This document shows, in pieces, positions 1 through 8,756 of a DNA stretch of 64,000 nt. This DNA comes from CPC320 sp002336405. Its GTDB lineage: Bacteria > Pseudomonadota > Alphaproteobacteria > Rhodobacterales > Rhodobacteraceae. Position 1 is the stretch's first letter, and each line of letters opens with the position of its first letter. A program made the position numbers and the translations under genes. The stretch covers positions 29,718 to 93,717 of the forward strand of contig CASIAN010000027.1 in assembly GCA_949372595.1 (NCBI GenBank), given 5' to 3'. The notes below the pieces were generated by a model that ran no database searches, was not told the DNA's origin, and saw only the letters and a list, made by a program, of their open reading frames with translations.

Positions 1-481
1 CACCGCGGTCTTTCAATCCAGGAAATTTCACCACATCCAGCACCGATTGCTCAGCGCAGACTACGGCGTCGTTGATTGATCGCACGCGCATCACCTCGAA
101 CACTGATGCCCGTGCCGCCAGCCCCAAAGCCGCCGCCTCGCGGGCATTTGCGGGACGTTTACGCACGGTCTCAGACACCAGCTGTGGGATCACCTGCGCC
201 CCGTCGCTTTGACGCAGGCGGAAAAAATGAAACAGCGAGGTCTCGTCAGTGGTGGTGGCGACAAACGTACCCTTACCTTGGTGGCGCTCAACCAGACCAG
301 ACAGTTCAAGCTTGCTGAGCGCTTTGCGCGCCGTGCCCTGACTGACCGCGTATTGCGCCGCCAAATCAAACTCACTTGGCAACATCATCCCCGGTGCCAA
401 CTCACCCGAGACAATCCGCGCCATCACCGCGTCATACACCTGTTGATACAACGGCCCTGCCGGACCAGAAAGATCATCCAT
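1..481 (-). CDS. GntR-family (HutC/UTRA type) regulator, 3' end cut by window edge
   Basis: Reading the reverse strand from an ATG at 481 gives a continuous frame to the window edge. The N-terminus starts MDDLSGPAGPLYQQVYDAVM and continues into a winged-helix domain with the GntR signature (LPSEFDLAAQYAVSQGTARK, then GLVERHQGKGTFVA). The following residues, with ANAREAAALGL and VFEVMRVRSIND, look like the start of a UTRA ligand-binding domain of the HutC subfamily. It is divergent from the sulfolactate operon and is the natural candidate for its effector-responsive repressor. This is inference from position. The C-terminal half lies outside the window. Confidence 0.85.
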   Translation of the reverse strand, partial: MDDLSGPAGPLYQQVYDAVMARIVSGELAPGMMLPSEFDLAAQYAVSQGTARKALSKLELSGLVERHQGKGTFVATTTDETSLFHFFRLRQSDGAQVIPQLVSETVRKRPANAREAAALGLAARASVFEVMRVRSINDAVVCAEQSVLDVVKFPGLKDRG

Positions 482-629
482 CACATTTGCCTCTTTTACC
501 AATCTTAGACTTATCAAAATCGCATTGAAATTACACTGACTGATTACTGTGCAATAACTCTTGTATAAGAATAACACAACGTGGTAGAAAAACAAATCAT
601 TCATTCAAGATGCTTAAAGGAGTGACGTT
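482..629. promoter_or_regulatory. Divergent regulatory region between GntR gene and suyA; possible operator
   Basis: This 148-bp gap separates the two divergent genes and must hold both promoters. The imperfect palindrome CTTGTATAAG at 560-569 (8 of 10 positions symmetric) resembles the TATA-centred half-sites of HutC-type operators. A TTGAAA hexamer lies at 525-530, but no convincing -10 box at correct spacing was found. The suyA ribosome binding site AAAGGAG is at 616-622. The operator assignment is tentative. Confidence 0.35.
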
Positions 630-917
630 TTGACAATTCCACAATTGCTGGTCCACGACCACAAAGACAATGTCGGTGTCGTGGTCGTAGAGGGCCTGTC
701 CGCCGGAACAGAAATGCTCTGTGTCGTGACCCACGACAATTCCGATTTCACCCTGACCGCCAATGCGGATATTCCAATCGGCCACAAAGTGGCGTTAAAG
801 CCCATGAGCGAGGGCGACACCGTAATCAAATACGGCGAAGATATCGGCCGCATGACCGGATCTGCGGGCATCGGTGATCACTTACATACCCATAACTGCA
901 AAACGAAACGGTGGTGA
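630..917 (+). CDS. suyA: (R)-sulfolactate sulfo-lyase small subunit
   Basis: A 95-residue protein of the SAF/UxaA N-terminal domain type, the usual size of SuyA. With SuyB it forms the lyase that cleaves (R)-sulfolactate to pyruvate and sulfite. The start is TTG at 630, supported by AAAGGAG seven bases upstream and by the lack of an upstream ATG in frame. The protein ends at 917, overlapping the GTG codons of suyB, so translation is probably coupled. The assignment rests on the pairing with a UxaA-like large subunit and on the two sulfolactate dehydrogenases and the transporter downstream. Altronate dehydratase small subunits share the fold, but that enzyme is normally a single fused chain. 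Confidence 0.85.
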   Translation: MTIPQLLVHDHKDNVGVVVVEGLSAGTEMLCVVTHDNSDFTLTANADIPIGHKVALKPMSEGDTVIKYGEDIGRMTGSAGIGDHLHTHNCKTKRW

Positions 918-922
918 GCCCA

Positions 923-2104
923 ATGGCATTAGACTTTTCAAATCAACCCATCACAGCCTGGCGTCGCGAAAACGGACGCGTTGGTGTACGCAACCACGTT
1001 CTTATCCTGCCGGTCGACGATATCTCGAACGCCGCCTGTGAAGCTGTGGCCAATAACGTCAAGGGCACGATGGCCCTGCCCCATTCTTATGGGCGCTTAC
1101 AGTTTGGCGAAGATCTTGACCTGCATTTCCGTACCATCATTGGCACCGGGGCCAACCCAAATGTTGCCGCCGTTGTGGTGATCGGAATCGAGCCGGAATG
1201 GACCAAAATCATCGTCGATGGCATCGCCAAAACCGGCAAACCGGTCGAGGGCTTTTCGATCGAGCAAAAAGGCGATTTCGAAACTATCCGTCAGGCAAGC
1301 TGGAAAGCCAAAGAATTCACGCATTGGGCTTCTGAGCAACAAAAAGAAGAATGCGGTCTGACCGAGCTATGGGTTTCGACCAAATGTGGTGAAAGCGATA
1401 CCACCACAGGCCTGTCGTCCTGCCCCACGGTCGGGAATATGTATGACAAATTACTGCCCCATGGTCTTTATGGATGTTTTGGTGAAACATCAGAAATCAC
1501 CGGTGCCGAGCATATTTGCGAACAGCGCGCCGCAAATCCGGAAACAGCCGCAAAGTTTCGTAAAATCTGGCAGGCCTATCAAGACGATGTGATCTTTGCC
1601 CACCAGACCGACGATCTGTCGGACAGCCAACCCACCAAGGGCAACATCTTGGGTGGTTTGACGACCATCGAAGAAAAAGCCATGGGCAATCTGGAAAAGA
1701 TCGGCCGCACATCAACCTATATTGACGCGATGGGTCCGGCTGAAGCCTCGACCAAGGGGCCGGGTCTGTATTTCATGGATTCATCTTCGGCGGCTGCCGA
1801 ATGTGTCACGCTGATGGCGGCGGGCGGATATGTTGTCCATACCTTCCCAACCGGTCAGGGCAACGTGGTCGGCAACCCGATTGTGCCCGTAATCAAAATC
1901 TCTGGCAACCCGCGCACCCTGCGCACGATGTCCGAGCATATCGACGTGGATGTGACCGGGGTTCTGACCCGCGAGATGACCATTGATCAAGCCGGCGACA
2001 ACCTGATTGAGATGATCACACGCACCGCAAACGGCCGGGTGACTGCGGCCGAAGCCTTGGGCCACCGAGAGTTTTCGATGACCAAGCTGTATCGTTCAGC
2101 CTAA
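923..2104 (+). CDS. suyB: (R)-sulfolactate sulfo-lyase large subunit
   Basis: UxaA/GarD-family C-terminal catalytic domain. It begins near WRRENGRVGVRNHVLILP, a family hallmark, and contains Cys-rich motifs (STKCGESDTTTGLSSCP, LYGCFGETSE) of the type that bind the catalytic metal in this family. About 393 residues from ATG 923. GTG codons at 911 and 914 are alternative starts that would overlap suyA; GGTGAG at 913-918 fits ATG 923 best. With SuyA it desulfonates (R)-sulfolactate to pyruvate plus sulfite in the cytoplasm. Gene order suyAB-slcC-comC-transporter argues for this over altronate or galactarate dehydratase. Confidence 0.85.
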   Translation: MALDFSNQPITAWRRENGRVGVRNHVLILPVDDISNAACEAVANNVKGTMALPHSYGRLQFGEDLDLHFRTIIGTGANPNVAAVVVIGIEPEWTKIIVDGIAKTGKPVEGFSIEQKGDFETIRQASWKAKEFTHWASEQQKEECGLTELWVSTKCGESDTTTGLSSCPTVGNMYDKLLPHGLYGCFGETSEITGAEHICEQRAANPETAAKFRKIWQAYQDDVIFAHQTDDLSDSQPTKGNILGGLTTIEEKAMGNLEKIGRTSTYIDAMGPAEASTKGPGLYFMDSSSAAAECVTLMAAGGYVVHTFPTGQGNVVGNPIVPVIKISGNPRTLRTMSEHIDVDVTGVLTREMTIDQAGDNLIEMITRTANGRVTAAEALGHREFSMTKLYRSA

Positions 2105-2123
2105 GTGGGCACAGGACAGACCG

Positions 2124-3056
2124 ATGCATATTGTGGTGTCTGAATTCATCGACGAAGCGGCTCTGAACCAGATTGGTTCAGACGCCACTGTCGATTATAA
2201 TCCGGGGTTGGTCGAAAACCGACCCCGGCTTTTGGACAGCATCCATATTGCAACCGGCCTGATCGTGCGCAACCGCACGCAGGTCGATGCCGAACTACTG
2301 GCCGCCGCTCCGCACCTCAAAGTTGTGGGACGGCTCGGTGTCGGGCTCGATAACATCGATCTCGATGCCTGCGCTGCCCGCAACATCGCGGTGCATCCCG
2401 CAACCGGTGCCAACACATTGCCTGTGGCCGAATATGTTATCACAGCCAGCCTGATGTTACTGCGCGGTGCCTATCAATCGCGCCGTGCCATGATTGCAGG
2501 TGACTGGCCGCGCGGCGCCCTTATTGGCGGAGAAACCTCGGGACGGGTGATGGGCCTGCTGGGGTTGGGCCACATTGCCGGCGCTGTGGCAGACCGCGCC
2601 CGCAGCCTTGGGATGACAATTCTCGCCCATGATCCGTTTCTCGCGCACGATGACCCCGCTTGGCAACAGGCCCAAAATTGCAGCTTTGAGGTGCTTTTGG
2701 CGCAAGCGGATGTGCTAAGTCTGCATGTTCCACGAACCAAAGCCACCCGTAATCTGATAGATGCAAATGCTTTGGCGCAGATGAAACCAAGTGGGATTTT
2801 GATCAATACAGCCAGAGGCGGCATCGTCGATGAAACAGCCCTTGCGCAAGCATTGCGCCGGGGTCAGTTGGCAGGCGCTGCGCTGGACGTGTTTGAACAA
2901 GAGCCACTCACAGCCGCCGCAGCGGCAAAATTTAACGGGTTGGAGAGCATCCTGCTCACACCGCATATCGCTGGGGTCTCAACCGAGGCAAACATCCGCG
3001 TCAGCGCGGTCACCGTAACGAATGTTTTAAATGAATTGAGGTCCTTAAATGAATGA
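2124..3056 (+). CDS. slcC: (S)-sulfolactate dehydrogenase (D-2-hydroxyacid dehydrogenase family)
   Basis: A 310-residue NAD-dependent D-isomer-specific 2-hydroxyacid dehydrogenase. The Rossmann motif GLLGLGHIAG is near residues 144-153. The catalytic triad is visible as Arg231 (NTARGG), Glu260 (FEQEP) and His281 (LTPHIAG). In the known bifurcated sulfolactate pathway, SlcC oxidises (S)-sulfolactate to sulfopyruvate, which ComC reduces to the (R)-isomer used by SuyAB. It starts 19 bp after suyB and its last 8 bp overlap comC. Family membership is clear. The substrate is inferred from the operon; phosphoglycerate-like or glyoxylate substrates are possible on sequence alone. Confidence 0.8.
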   Translation: MHIVVSEFIDEAALNQIGSDATVDYNPGLVENRPRLLDSIHIATGLIVRNRTQVDAELLAAAPHLKVVGRLGVGLDNIDLDACAARNIAVHPATGANTLPVAEYVITASLMLLRGAYQSRRAMIAGDWPRGALIGGETSGRVMGLLGLGHIAGAVADRARSLGMTILAHDPFLAHDDPAWQQAQNCSFEVLLAQADVLSLHVPRTKATRNLIDANALAQMKPSGILINTARGGIVDETALAQALRRGQLAGAALDVFEQEPLTAAAAAKFNGLESILLTPHIAGVSTEANIRVSAVTVTNVLNELRSLNE

Positions 3057-4071
3057 TGCGCCAATGTCTGAGCGCCACTTTTCACAAGCCGAGGCGGTGG
3101 CGTATATCACCGATGCACTGGCTCGCGAAAACGTCTCGCAGCCAAACGCCCTGTCTGTCGCTAAAGCGTTGGTCAACGCAGAGATTGCCGGCCAAAAGGG
3201 CCATGGCTTTTCGCGCGTGGCCAGCTATGCGGTGCAGGCCCGCTCGGGCAAGGTTGCCGGATATGCCGTCCCACAAGCCAACTTAAACGGTGCCGCGATG
3301 TTGCGTATTGATGCCGCCAACGGCTTTGCATTTCCAGCAATTGACCTTGCCATTGAACAATTAATTCCGCTGTGTGCCGAGACCGGCATCGCTGCCGCAG
3401 GCCTCACCCGGTCCCATCACTGCGGTCAGCTTGGCGCCCATGTAGAACGGTTGGCCGAAGCCGGCTGCGTCGCAATGATGTTTGCCAATTCACCCAAAGC
3501 GATGGCGCCCTGGGGCGGCAACGCCGCATTATTTGGCACCAACCCCATTGCCTTTGCCACCCCGCGCCAAGGTAATAAACCACCGCTGGTGATCGACATG
3601 TCTTTGTCAAAAGTAGCGCGCGGCAAAGTTATGGCAGCGGCTAAAGCCGGCGAAGTTATACCCCAAGGCTGGGCCCTAAGCGCCGCGGGCGATCCCACAA
3701 CGGACCCCAAGGCGGCGCTTGCCGGCTCTATGGTGCCCGCCGGTGACGCCAAGGGCGCGGCTTTGGCACTGATGGTGGAAATCCTGTCGGCAACATTGAT
3801 CGGGGCCAACCACAGCTATGATGCCACCTCGTTTTTCGATGCCGAGGGCGATCCCCCCGGCGTTGGGCAATTTATCATCGCAATCAACGCAAACCATGTC
3901 GGCGGGCCCAATTTTACGAACAGGCTAGAGACATTGATCGAGGCCATGTTGGGCCAAGACGGTACCCGATTGCCGGGCGAAAAACGCCTCAAAAACCGCG
4001 CGCACTGCCGCGCAAACGGATTTGCGGTCGCATCACATCTGATTAAAGAGATCGACGCATTGGTGCAATGA
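3049..4071 (+). CDS. comC: (R)-sulfolactate dehydrogenase (malate/L-lactate dehydrogenase type 2 family)
   Basis: A 340-residue member of the LDH2/MDH2 oxidoreductase family. It shows the typical GLTRSHHCGQLGAHVERLAE stretch with the active-site His, the MMFANSPKAMAPWGG segment and a GTNPIAFATP loop. ComC reduces sulfopyruvate to (R)-sulfolactate with NAD(P)H. The ATG at 3049 overlaps slcC by 8 bp; ATG at 3064 is a second possible start. Its pairing with a D-2-hydroxyacid dehydrogenase and SuyAB is the diagnostic combination for racemic sulfolactate degradation. Ureidoglycolate or malate activity cannot be excluded from sequence alone. Confidence 0.8.
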   Translation: MNDAPMSERHFSQAEAVAYITDALARENVSQPNALSVAKALVNAEIAGQKGHGFSRVASYAVQARSGKVAGYAVPQANLNGAAMLRIDAANGFAFPAIDLAIEQLIPLCAETGIAAAGLTRSHHCGQLGAHVERLAEAGCVAMMFANSPKAMAPWGGNAALFGTNPIAFATPRQGNKPPLVIDMSLSKVARGKVMAAAKAGEVIPQGWALSAAGDPTTDPKAALAGSMVPAGDAKGAALALMVEILSATLIGANHSYDATSFFDAEGDPPGVGQFIIAINANHVGGPNFTNRLETLIEAMLGQDGTRLPGEKRLKNRAHCRANGFAVASHLIKEIDALVQ

Positions 4072-4147
4072 CCGCAATAAATTTGGTGCTGCGCCCAAAA
4101 TGCACAGCACTGAACACACGACCATCATGAACTGGGAGGAAAACTTC

Positions 4148-5104
4148 ATGAAACGTACTTTCTTAGCCGCTGCAGCTGCAGCGTTCACTCTGGCAACAGC
4201 TACAGCAACATTGGCTGGCGATTTCCCGTCAGGCAAGGTTGACTATGTCATTCCATTTGGTCCCGGCGGAGAATCCGATGTGACCGCACGGTTCCAGCAA
4301 CCCTTTTTTAAAAAGTTGTTTGGTGAAGATCTTGTGGTCTCGTATAAACCCGGCGGTGGCGGTGCGGTTGGTTGGTCACAACTGAATTCGATGGCTGGTG
4401 ACGGCACAAAGATCATGGGCATCAACCTGCCACATATCGTGATCAAGCCCGAAACCGGGAACGTGGGCTTTGAAACCGATGACATCACTTCGGTCTATAT
4501 GTTTCACTATACCCCCGATGCCATCGTGGTGCGCGCCGACAGCGATATGAACTCGCTACAGGACGTGATTGACTACGCCAAAGCAAACCCCAAGAAACTG
4601 ACATTCTCGGGTTCGGGCAAAGGTACGGCCAACCATTTGGCACAAGTAAATTTTGACCAGATGGCCGGCACCACAACCACCTATGTCTCATTCAAAGGCA
4701 CTGGCGCTGCGGTCACCGCGCTGCTTGGTGGCCAAGTCAGGGCCGAATGGGGATACACCACCGTTGGTGCCAAACAGGGCGACAAAGTACGCATGCTGGC
4801 CGTGGCGATGGAAAGCCGTCACCCCGCCTTCCCCGATGTACCAACCTTCAAAGAACTTGGCTTTGATATCGTATCCGGGGCATACCGCGGCATTGCGGTT
4901 CCCAGCTCTGCGTCCGAAGACACCCGCAAGGCAGTGTCTGACGCGATTGCGGCCATCAACGCCGATGCCGGGTTCCAAAAGCAGATGATCGACGGTGGTT
5001 TTGCACTTGTTGACGTGGCATATGGCGCCGAAATGGATGCCTTTATTGCGCAAAAATCAAGCGGGTATATCGCAGCGGCCAAAGCTGCTGGCGTTATTAA
5101 ATAA
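4148..5104 (+). CDS. slcH: TctC-family periplasmic binding protein, probable sulfolactate transporter component
   Basis: A tripartite tricarboxylate transporter receptor (Bug/TctC family) of 318 residues. A clear signal peptide runs from MKRTFLAAAAAAFTLATATA to a cleavage site near LAG-DFPSG. The conserved VDYVIPFGPGGESDVTAR ligand-loop motif follows, then FKGTGAAVTALLGGQV. The start at 4148 is set by GGGAGGA at 4134-4140 and by the signal peptide; an upstream in-frame ATG at 4100 would bury it. It lies after comC, so it probably delivers sulfolactate to the membrane protein encoded downstream. The substrate is inferred from the operon. Confidence 0.8.
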   Translation: MKRTFLAAAAAAFTLATATATLAGDFPSGKVDYVIPFGPGGESDVTARFQQPFFKKLFGEDLVVSYKPGGGGAVGWSQLNSMAGDGTKIMGINLPHIVIKPETGNVGFETDDITSVYMFHYTPDAIVVRADSDMNSLQDVIDYAKANPKKLTFSGSGKGTANHLAQVNFDQMAGTTTTYVSFKGTGAAVTALLGGQVRAEWGYTTVGAKQGDKVRMLAVAMESRHPAFPDVPTFKELGFDIVSGAYRGIAVPSSASEDTRKAVSDAIAAINADAGFQKQMIDGGFALVDVAYGAEMDAFIAQKSSGYIAAAKAAGVIK

Positions 5105-5122
5105 ACCGGTCCTGATGTTATA

Positions 5123-5148
5123 GCCCGCCCCCAGACATGCGGGCGGGC
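5123..5148 (+). other. Intercistronic GC-rich stem-loop after the binding-protein gene
   Basis: GCCCGCCC at 5123-5130 pairs with GGGCGGGC at 5141-5148 around a 10-nt loop. No T-run follows, so it is unlikely to be a simple terminator. It lies between the TctC gene and the permease gene. Such hairpins commonly protect the upstream message from 3' decay, favouring more binding protein than permease. Confidence 0.6.
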
Positions 5149-5208
5149 AATCGCTCGGGCGCGCAGTTGTCCTTGGCATTTTTCTCAATTTAAACTCAAT
5201 GGTGCCCT

Positions 5209-7179
5209 ATGATAGAATATCTGTTTTCTGCGCTTACCCCGCTGAATATTCTGCTGGCTCTCATGGGTGTTGCCGCAGGCACCATCATTGGGTCGATACC
5301 GGGACTGACCGCCACGATGGCGGTGGCGGTATTGGTCCCTGTGACCTTTTCCATGCAACCCGACAGTGCCCTGATTTTAATGGGCGCTATCTATACCGGC
5401 GCGATTTATGGCGGCGCTTACGCCGCAATTTTGCTCAACACACCCGGCACTCCGTCGGCAATCGCCACGACATTTGACGGCTATCCCATTGCCAAGCGTG
5501 GCGATGGTGACCTCGCAGTTTCAGTGGCCTGTCTGTCATCGGTGTTTGGCGGGCTGGTTGGGGCCATCGCCCTATTGCTGCTGGCCCCGCCACTGGCCGA
5601 AGCAGCGCTCGCATTTGGACCGGTAGAATATTTCTGGCTGGCCATCTTCGGCCTATCTCTTATTGCCGCCCTGTCGACGGGTGATTTTCTCAAGGGCATT
5701 ATTGCCGCCTGTTTCGGGCTGTTACTGTCGATGATTGGCATCTCAGAAACCAGTGCCGAGGTGCGCTTTACCTTCGGGTCAAACACTCTGTTGGGTGGAA
5801 TTGAAACCGTATCAGCGCTGATCGGGCTCTATTGTATTCCTGTACTGATCGATCTTGTCGCCACCCCTGACCGACACCTCAAAGAACCGGAACAAACCCG
5901 GGGCTTCCGCCTGCCAGAGGCCATGCAGGAAATGCTGCGCAACAAGGTTAACTTGGTGCGCAGTTCGTTGATTGGCACCATGGTAGGCGCCCTACCCGGC
6001 GCCGGCGGATCTATCGCAGGCCTTGTGGCCTATTCCGAGGCGCGGCGCTCGGGCAAGGGCGATGTGCCCTACGGCGAAGGCAACCCCGGCGGCATCGTTG
6101 CCACAGAATCGGCCAATAACGCCACCGTTGGCGGTGGGTTCATCCCAACGCTGGTTCTGGGCATTCCCGGCACCCCCCCCGATGCCGTCATCTTGGGGGC
6201 GTTATTGGTGCAGGGTGTGCGCACGGGACCAACGCTGTTCGCAGACGGAGCCAATATCGTCTATACGTTCATTTTCGGACTTTTGCTTGCAACCGTCCTG
6301 ATGCTGCCGGTCGGTTTGATCATTGGACGCTTTGCTTACCGGGCGATTGTGCGGGCGCCAAAAGCCGGACTGGTGCCAATTGTGGCATTTATGACCGTGA
6401 TCGGATCTTTCGCAATCCGCAATAACATCTCGGATATTGGCATTATGATCGTATTGGGGGTGATTGGCTGGATCGCCTCAAAACGCGGTTTTTCAGTTTC
6501 ACCGATCGTGCTTGGTTTGATCTTGGGGCGCATTGCCGAACAGGGGTTTGTGCAAAGCTGGACCATTGGCGATGCCATGGATGACCTATGGGGGCAATTT
6601 TTCGGCCGTCCATTATCTCTGGCGATCATTGCCATGACGCTTGTAAGTTTCATCTATCCGTTTGTCCCACAGATTCGCCGCCTTTTTCGCCCAGCGACCG
6701 CAGAGCCTGCCCCAAACCCGGCGCCCGCCAGCCTCCAAAAAATTGGGGCCGACCTTGTAACCTTTGGTGTATTTGGCGCGATTGGACTTGTGGTGTTGGT
6801 ACAAACTGCAGGCCTCAACCCCGAGGCTGCCGTCTTCCCGCGTACGATCGCAATGGGCATGCTGGTGATTGTGGCGATTGCAGTGGCACGTCTTTTCCTC
6901 ATCCACCAAGTCATCGATGAGCCGAGCACAGGCTCGACCTCCCGCCGGATATCGGTTCCAGCCATCATGCTGCTGGCGGTCTTCGCCATGTCCACTGTCG
7001 GCTTTGCACTGGCGGGGCTGTTGATGGCGCTGGCCTTAATCGTTCCCGCTCAGCACGGCCGGATCTCTGGGACAGGCGCGACAACATTGGCGATTGCGGT
7101 CGCAGGCATCATCCTGATTTTCACCTTCGGGTTTTCAGAAATCCTCAGCGTGCCGCTACCGCCGGGCCAGATTTTTTAG
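5209..7179 (+). CDS. TctA permease with a fused C-terminal TctB-like domain
   Basis: Residues 1-500 are a TctA-type integral membrane subunit with many hydrophobic helices and the family motifs GSIPGLTATMAVAVLVP, GGAYAAILLNTPGTPSAIAT, GALPGAGGSIAGLVAYSEA and LVLGIPGTPPDAVILGALLV. After a Pro/Ala-rich linker near residue 500, about 150 residues with roughly four hydrophobic segments follow (LVTFGVFGAIGLVVLVQ, IAMGMLVIVAIAVARLF and others). This matches the size and layout of a TctB small subunit. TctA proteins are normally about 500 residues and TctB a separate gene upstream, which is absent here. Together with SlcH it should import sulfolactate. The start at 5209 is the longest sensible ATG. 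Confidence 0.8.
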   Translation: MIEYLFSALTPLNILLALMGVAAGTIIGSIPGLTATMAVAVLVPVTFSMQPDSALILMGAIYTGAIYGGAYAAILLNTPGTPSAIATTFDGYPIAKRGDGDLAVSVACLSSVFGGLVGAIALLLLAPPLAEAALAFGPVEYFWLAIFGLSLIAALSTGDFLKGIIAACFGLLLSMIGISETSAEVRFTFGSNTLLGGIETVSALIGLYCIPVLIDLVATPDRHLKEPEQTRGFRLPEAMQEMLRNKVNLVRSSLIGTMVGALPGAGGSIAGLVAYSEARRSGKGDVPYGEGNPGGIVATESANNATVGGGFIPTLVLGIPGTPPDAVILGALLVQGVRTGPTLFADGANIVYTFIFGLLLATVLMLPVGLIIGRFAYRAIVRAPKAGLVPIVAFMTVIGSFAIRNNISDIGIMIVLGVIGWIASKRGFSVSPIVLGLILGRIAEQGFVQSWTIGDAMDDLWGQFFGRPLSLAIIAMTLVSFIYPFVPQIRRLFRPATAEPAPNPAPASLQKIGADLVTFGVFGAIGLVVLVQTAGLNPEAAVFPRTIAMGMLVIVAIAVARLFLIHQVIDEPSTGSTSRRISVPAIMLLAVFAMSTVGFALAGLLMALALIVPAQHGRISGTGATTLAIAVAGIILIFTFGFSEILSVPLPPGQIF

Positions 7180-7345
7180 CGGGACATAGCAATCTGAAAC
7201 GCACGACAGGCCTGTGGTTTTGTCGGGCGGTTGACCGTGTATTGGGGACAGCTCATCTATGCCGCACAGCCACCCCCAACAGGAAAGTCACTCAACCCTG
7301 GCCAGAGCCACAGCCCCCCGCAGCAGGTCGGTTGCATGCACGGTA

Positions 7346-8248
7346 TCAGCTTTGGTTGTGGCGGTTCTGGCGCAACTCGAACATCACGCGAAACAAAACC
7401 GACCCGATCACCATAGAACCGCCGACCACGGTCCAGCGTGCCGGAATTTCGTTGATGAACAACCAGACCCAAACCGGCCCCAGCGCAAATTCGAGCAACA
7501 TAAACAAAGTAAGCTCGGCCGCGACCAGATGGCGCGAAGCAATAATAAACAAAATATTTGGCAGGGCCGAGATGAACCCTCCCAACACAAAGCACAAAAT
7601 CACATCCCTCCATGGCACCACTAACTGCCCCCAAAGCAACGGCAGAGTGACCGCAGCAATGATCGATCCGGAAATCAACAGCGCCGGTAACATTTCCACA
7701 TTGCGGTGACGACGCACCACAACCGCAAATCCCGAAAAACAAAGCGCGGTCATCAGCGCCAGCAAGTTCCCGTAAATCGATCCGCTGCCTGATCCACCCG
7801 AAATCATCACAAAGACCCCCAATGCCGCCACACACATAGTGATCAATGTTGATTTTTGCGGTGTCTCACGCAGAAAAACCCAAGCAAGGGCTGCGGTGAT
7901 AAAGGGAATGGCGCTGCAAATAAACAGCGTCGCCGCAACCGTTGTATTGGTAATCGCCTGCAACACACATATGCCGGCAGCCGCCAGAAAACTGCCAGCC
8001 AACAAACCGGGGCGCCCGACCTTCAGAATTTGGTGACCGGTGTCTCGCCGATAGCGGATAAGCATCACCAGAAAAACCGCCAAAATAAAGGCTATCGCAC
8101 GATAAAAATTTACATGTAAGGCGGTTGCCACCTCCATGTTGCGGATCACCAGACCGGTAAAGCTGATCAACACTGACCCCACGACCATCAACCACATTGC
8201 ATAAACCCGGCGGGGTACTACCGTTATGTCGGGGGTATCAACCGGCAC
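7346..8248 (-). CDS. EamA-domain (DMT superfamily) membrane transporter
   Basis: A 300-residue polytopic membrane protein with about ten hydrophobic helices arranged as two EamA repeats (residues about 15-145 and 160-290). It begins with MPVDTPDITVVPRRVYAMWL and the first helix follows directly. The drug/metabolite transporter superfamily exports or imports small metabolites; the substrate cannot be read from sequence. It is convergent with the sulfolactate permease gene and not part of that operon. No dedicated sulfite exporter is visible near suyAB, but nothing in this protein shows that it does that job. Confidence 0.75.
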   Translation of the reverse strand: MPVDTPDITVVPRRVYAMWLMVVGSVLISFTGLVIRNMEVATALHVNFYRAIAFILAVFLVMLIRYRRDTGHQILKVGRPGLLAGSFLAAAGICVLQAITNTTVAATLFICSAIPFITAALAWVFLRETPQKSTLITMCVAALGVFVMISGGSGSGSIYGNLLALMTALCFSGFAVVVRRHRNVEMLPALLISGSIIAAVTLPLLWGQLVVPWRDVILCFVLGGFISALPNILFIIASRHLVAAELTLFMLLEFALGPVWVWLFINEIPARWTVVGGSMVIGSVLFRVMFELRQNRHNQS

Positions 8249-8700
8249 AGTCCACTCTCTTTCAAAGGCCCGTCCAGCCTATTTTTGCATCACGTTTTTA
8301 GGCACAGACATCGGCGCAACAGCGGTCAACCACCGCCAAAGAGTCCGATCTACAAGTCGCTCAAACAGAGGGCCTGTTCAAAGGCCGCATGGCTACAAAG
8401 CTCACTCCACCATGCTGACAAAACCCCAATAAGCCAATAGACCCTGCAGATATTTCTAAAACACATATATTTGTCACAACGGGTAGATACGTGCGCAAAA
8501 TCAACGTGCCAAAACACCCGAATGCAGCGCAAACGTGCGGCGCTTTAATGGAAAATACCAATTGCCTAAACAGACAGAACATCGAGCGGAGCATTGCGCA
8601 ATCGTGAGGTGTCAAAATACAATAAACACCGGCCTTCAAAATGATCATTTGATTAAAAACTAGAAAATTTGATCCTATTTTTCGTATCTCAGCTTTCGAA
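8249..8700. other. Intergenic stretch, no gene supported
   Basis: About 450 bp between the divergent DMT and GlpR-like genes. Open frames here are short and lack family features or ribosome binding sites. The right end carries the promoter annotated at 8701-8728. Confidence 0.5.
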
Positions 8701-8728
8701 TTGACATTTAGCAACCATAAGTTATGAT
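8701..8728 (+). promoter_or_regulatory. Sigma-70 type promoter of the glpR-ugp operon
   Basis: A perfect -35 hexamer TTGACA at 8701-8706 and a near-consensus -10 hexamer TATGAT at 8723-8728 are separated by 16 bp. Transcription would start near 8735, about 20 bp before the GTG start of the regulator gene, leaving a very short leader. No clear Pho-box repeat overlaps it. Confidence 0.6.
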
Positions 8729-8756
8729 CAAGTGGACAAAATTGAAAGATTCTTGA

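Noticed and set aside
7180..7345. Terminator between the convergent permease and DMT genes
   Set aside because: A short ACAGGCCTGT palindrome is present but has no loop of suitable size or T-run; not strong enough to call.
7242..7709. Long forward open frame opposite the DMT transporter
   Set aside because: It is antisense to a clear EamA-domain gene and has no family features or ribosome binding site.
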